Origin: Rhizophagus irregularis | Taxonomy: Eukaryota > Glomeromycota > Glomeromycetes > Glomerales > Glomeraceae | DNA length: 64,000 nucleotides | Assembly: GCF_026210795.1 (NCBI RefSeq) | Contig: NC_089457.1 | Coordinates: 1,984,001-2,048,000 of the forward strand | Direction: 5' to 3' | In this document: in pieces, positions 61,254 to 64,000 of the stretch | How the letters are laid out: every line of letters begins with the position of its first letter | How positions within the stretch are numbered: position 1 is the first letter of the stretch | Made by a program: the position numbers and the translations under genes | The notes under the pieces: generated by a model | Database searches by the model: none | The model's input: the letters and a program-made list of their open reading frames with translations, nothing else | What the model was told of the DNA's origin: nothing

Positions 61254-64000
61254 GAAAAAAAACAAAAAAAGAAAAAAGAAAAAGATCAATTTCAGATGAT
61301 ATTATCTTTTTTTTTTTGGTGATTAAACAATAAAGACATTTTTTTTTTATTCAGAGGATAACAGACTCTGTATCTACTGTATATTATTTTAAATGGTTTA
61401 TTTGAGATATTGTCAATTTTTTTTTTCGTCCATAATAATCTCAATAGAGGATTTTAGTTAGACAAGTTAATTATTCTTTACCGGATATCAAATATATCAA
61501 AAATATCAGTTATATAAATAGTGTCAGTATTTTTTTCTCTTTCATTATTTAGGAAATTTTTTTTTTTTTTGATGCATTCAATTAATATTCAAGATAGTCA
61601 ACAATTAGGAAATCAACTTTTTTTTTTTCATGGGAGCTTCTTTATTTTATTCTGGAAAATTTTAAATGGGCAAATCAAATTAAATAATATAACGAAAACT
61701 TATGACTTTTTTTTATTACCTCATTTTTCTACTATAGCATTTTTCACATATTTACCATATATACTATATCTCACCATATTGCATTTGAAAATTTCAATTT
61801 ATATATAACTCTGCATATAATTTCTTTCTACCTCCTTCTTCGAATTCCTCAATCATTTACATACTTTTATCATTAACTTGCATTATATATATATATAATA
61901 ATTTCATATTTTCATTACGATTTTACAATTTTTATCTGCATATTATAAGCTTTTTTTCTCATCCCTTTCTTGTAATATATATGTATTTTTTTTTCTTTGG
62001 ATCCAGATTCTTTGTTTATATTCTTTTTGGATTCAATGAATTTTTAATGAAACAAATCACAATTCAACCATCAATTTTATTTTTTATGATTTAACGAATA
62101 ACTTTTAACGAAACCATTTTTTTAACGACTAAATATATTTTATAATGATTTTTTTTTAACTCTTGCATGTTTTTTTTCAACACATTTTTTCACAAAAAAA
62201 AAAAAAAAAAAAAATTTATCAACAAAAAAAAAATCAAAAAAAAAATCATTCATATTCTCTGCCCATTACTTAATTTTTCTTATTACATAGAGAAGTTCCC
62301 TCTCATATTTTAATTTTATTTTTGAGTGATTAGTTCTTTTACTCCAATGCACAAAAAAAAAAATATTAATTACGTGATTAGCACCTTTGCACTTCTCTAG
62401 AAAGAAAAAAAATACTGGAATTACTGGAAATTATTATTTTTATCATTAATAATATATTTATTTGTTACCATTCCAAGATTATATTTTTTATTAAAAAATG
62501 TTATTTGATATAACTTTTTCCTTAATTTGATTCACGGTTACCATTTGAATCATTCAATTATCAAATTTGTGAAATATTTATAAATTATAGAAAGAAAAAA
62601 AGAAAAGAAAAGAAAAGAAAAGAAATTAAACCGGTAAAGAATGATGAGTATATATATATTTATTTATTTATTTAATTGATCAATTGATATAGAATGTATT
62701 ACTTTTTTTTTATTTTTTATATAGAATTTTGGGTGTATTATTTTAGGGTGAAAAAAAAAATATAATAATTTTTCTTGTGGTGATATAATGGGTTTTTTTT
62801 TATAGTCCTTTTTTTTTTTTTCTCTCTCTCTCTTGTATTTATATATTGTATACGATAAAATATTTTTCCATATATATTATTTAAAAAAAAAATAATTTTT
62901 TTTTAAAAATAAAAAATTTATTTATTTATTTACTTTTTGAACTTGTAAAAAAAAATTATTGTCGTATCATGTTATCTTAGAAATTTTCGCGCTTATGATC
63001 ATTCTCGTATGTTTCGTCTTGTCTTGTATGTATGACCATTCTCGTATATCTCGTATGTATATATCCTCATTTGTATTTGATCATTCTGTATATCTCGTAT
63101 GATATATCTCATTTGTATTGATCATTCTCCTTTCGGGTCACCTATAATTATCATATTTATGATTATCATATCCACTATTAACATTCGTAATGATCAAGGG
63201 TTATAAAAGGAGAAATATTAATGATCACTATTATAACATCATAACCATACGTAAGGATTTACATGGGATTTCAGAATAAGCCACGTTTTTTCATTTTACT
63301 TAATGGATTCATATAGTTTTGTATAGATCTCCGTCAATTGACATATTGCGCCCCAAAAAAGATTTCTATCGTCAGGACAACTGATGGAAAAATGACTTTA
63401 TTTAATTACAGGCATACATAGAATCTTTGGAGGCAACAATTTACACATTTTAGTTCAGATCATTAACAAGATTACGTCAAATACAGATCACAGGATTCAA
63501 CTAAAAAAATAAGGGATTTGTACTTGATAAAGTTATCAGTGACAGGAGTAATAACTTGTCATAGTGTTTATAGTAAGATAATGGAACGCACTTCATTACC
63601 AAATATAAAAAAAAGAATGAAAAGTTACTCAAGTTCAAATATTGTAAAATTTTAAATTATTGTAAAATTTTAAATTATTTAATTGTAATTAACTTGTAAT
63701 ATATATAATATTGCAAATTAATAATTAAATTAATAAATTTAAATTATTAGTTGTAATTTAATTAATTTAATTCCAAAATTTTGTAAATATATATAATATT
63801 GCAGATTTAAAAAAATCAAATAATTACATTTTTTTTATATATATTTAAAATCTAATTAAAAACAATTTTATTTTTAATATTTAAAAATCCAATTATTAAA
63901 TTGTTTAATCTTTTTATTTTTATTGCTGTTTTCTAATTACTGTGATCTAGCATTATTTAATAAAAAAAAAAAAATTTTGAGAAAATATGTGAAAATAAAA
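61254..64000. other. AT-rich region after the last gene
   Basis: No coding frame recognised. The first few hundred bases are probably 3' UTR. A short tandem duplication lies at 62990-63130. AAAAG repeats occur near 62595-62620 and a CT run at 62820-62835. TTGTAAAATTTTAAATTA is duplicated at 63640-63680. Confidence 0.5.
62990..63130. repeat. Short interspersed direct repeats (ATCATTCTCGTATG)
   Basis: GATCATTCTCGTATG, ACCATTCTCGTATATCTCGT, GATCATTCTGTATATCTCGT and GATCATTCTC recur within 140 bases. They are separated by TATATCTCATTTGTATT-type words and form three to four degenerate units. Confidence 0.65.

Overview
The window is eukaryotic nuclear DNA and very AT-rich. Its genes are split by many short introns of about 50-110 bp. 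Almost all introns are GT-AG, and two are best read as GC-AG. The gene set is fungal: Rlm1/MEF2-type MADS factor, Cdc11/Nud1 septation scaffold, Sla1, Mvp1, Acl4 and a WNK-type kinase. WNK kinases are rare outside plants, animals and early-diverging fungi. Together with the AT content, Asn-rich tracts and dense small repeats, this suggests an early-diverging filamentous fungus, most like a Glomeromycotina (Rhizophagus-type) arbuscular mycorrhizal genome. The organism is inferred from gene content, not from a marker.

Layout. 914-2651 (+): MADS-box factor. 2652-18900: a 16 kb gene desert of nested mobile DNA. It holds four copies of a ~400 bp AT-rich repeat, several MITE-like inverted-repeat elements, a SINE-like insertion with 14 bp target duplications, a decayed pogo/Tigger transposon, a long palindrome built on GATATC motifs, and a terminal-inverted-repeat element carrying a 72 bp minisatellite. 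18990-22307 (+): Cdc11/Nud1. 23530-25767 (+): asparagine synthetase. 31435-26404 (-): Sla1. 34753-32152 (-): mitochondrial ATP synthase alpha. 38328-35677 (-): WNK-like kinase. 42048-39350 (-): Mvp1/SNX8 sorting nexin. 42049-48797: a second gene-poor repeat region with one decayed small-protein relic. 48798-50463 (+): MATH-BTB protein. 53165-50907 (-): Acl4-like Rpl4 chaperone. 58240-61253 (+): a large disordered protein with motifs resembling the microtubule-binding protein MDM1. 61254-64000: AT-rich sequence with no gene seen.

There is no operon and no obvious metabolic cluster. Several neighbours concern the cytoskeleton, membrane traffic or signalling (Cdc11 at spindle poles, Sla1 at endocytic actin patches, Mvp1 on endosomes, WNK, Rlm1/MEF2), but nothing in the sequence shows they are co-regulated. 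Exon coordinates were assembled by hand from reading frames, splice signals and family conservation. The intron ends most open to doubt are flagged. No tRNA, rRNA or CRISPR array was recognised.
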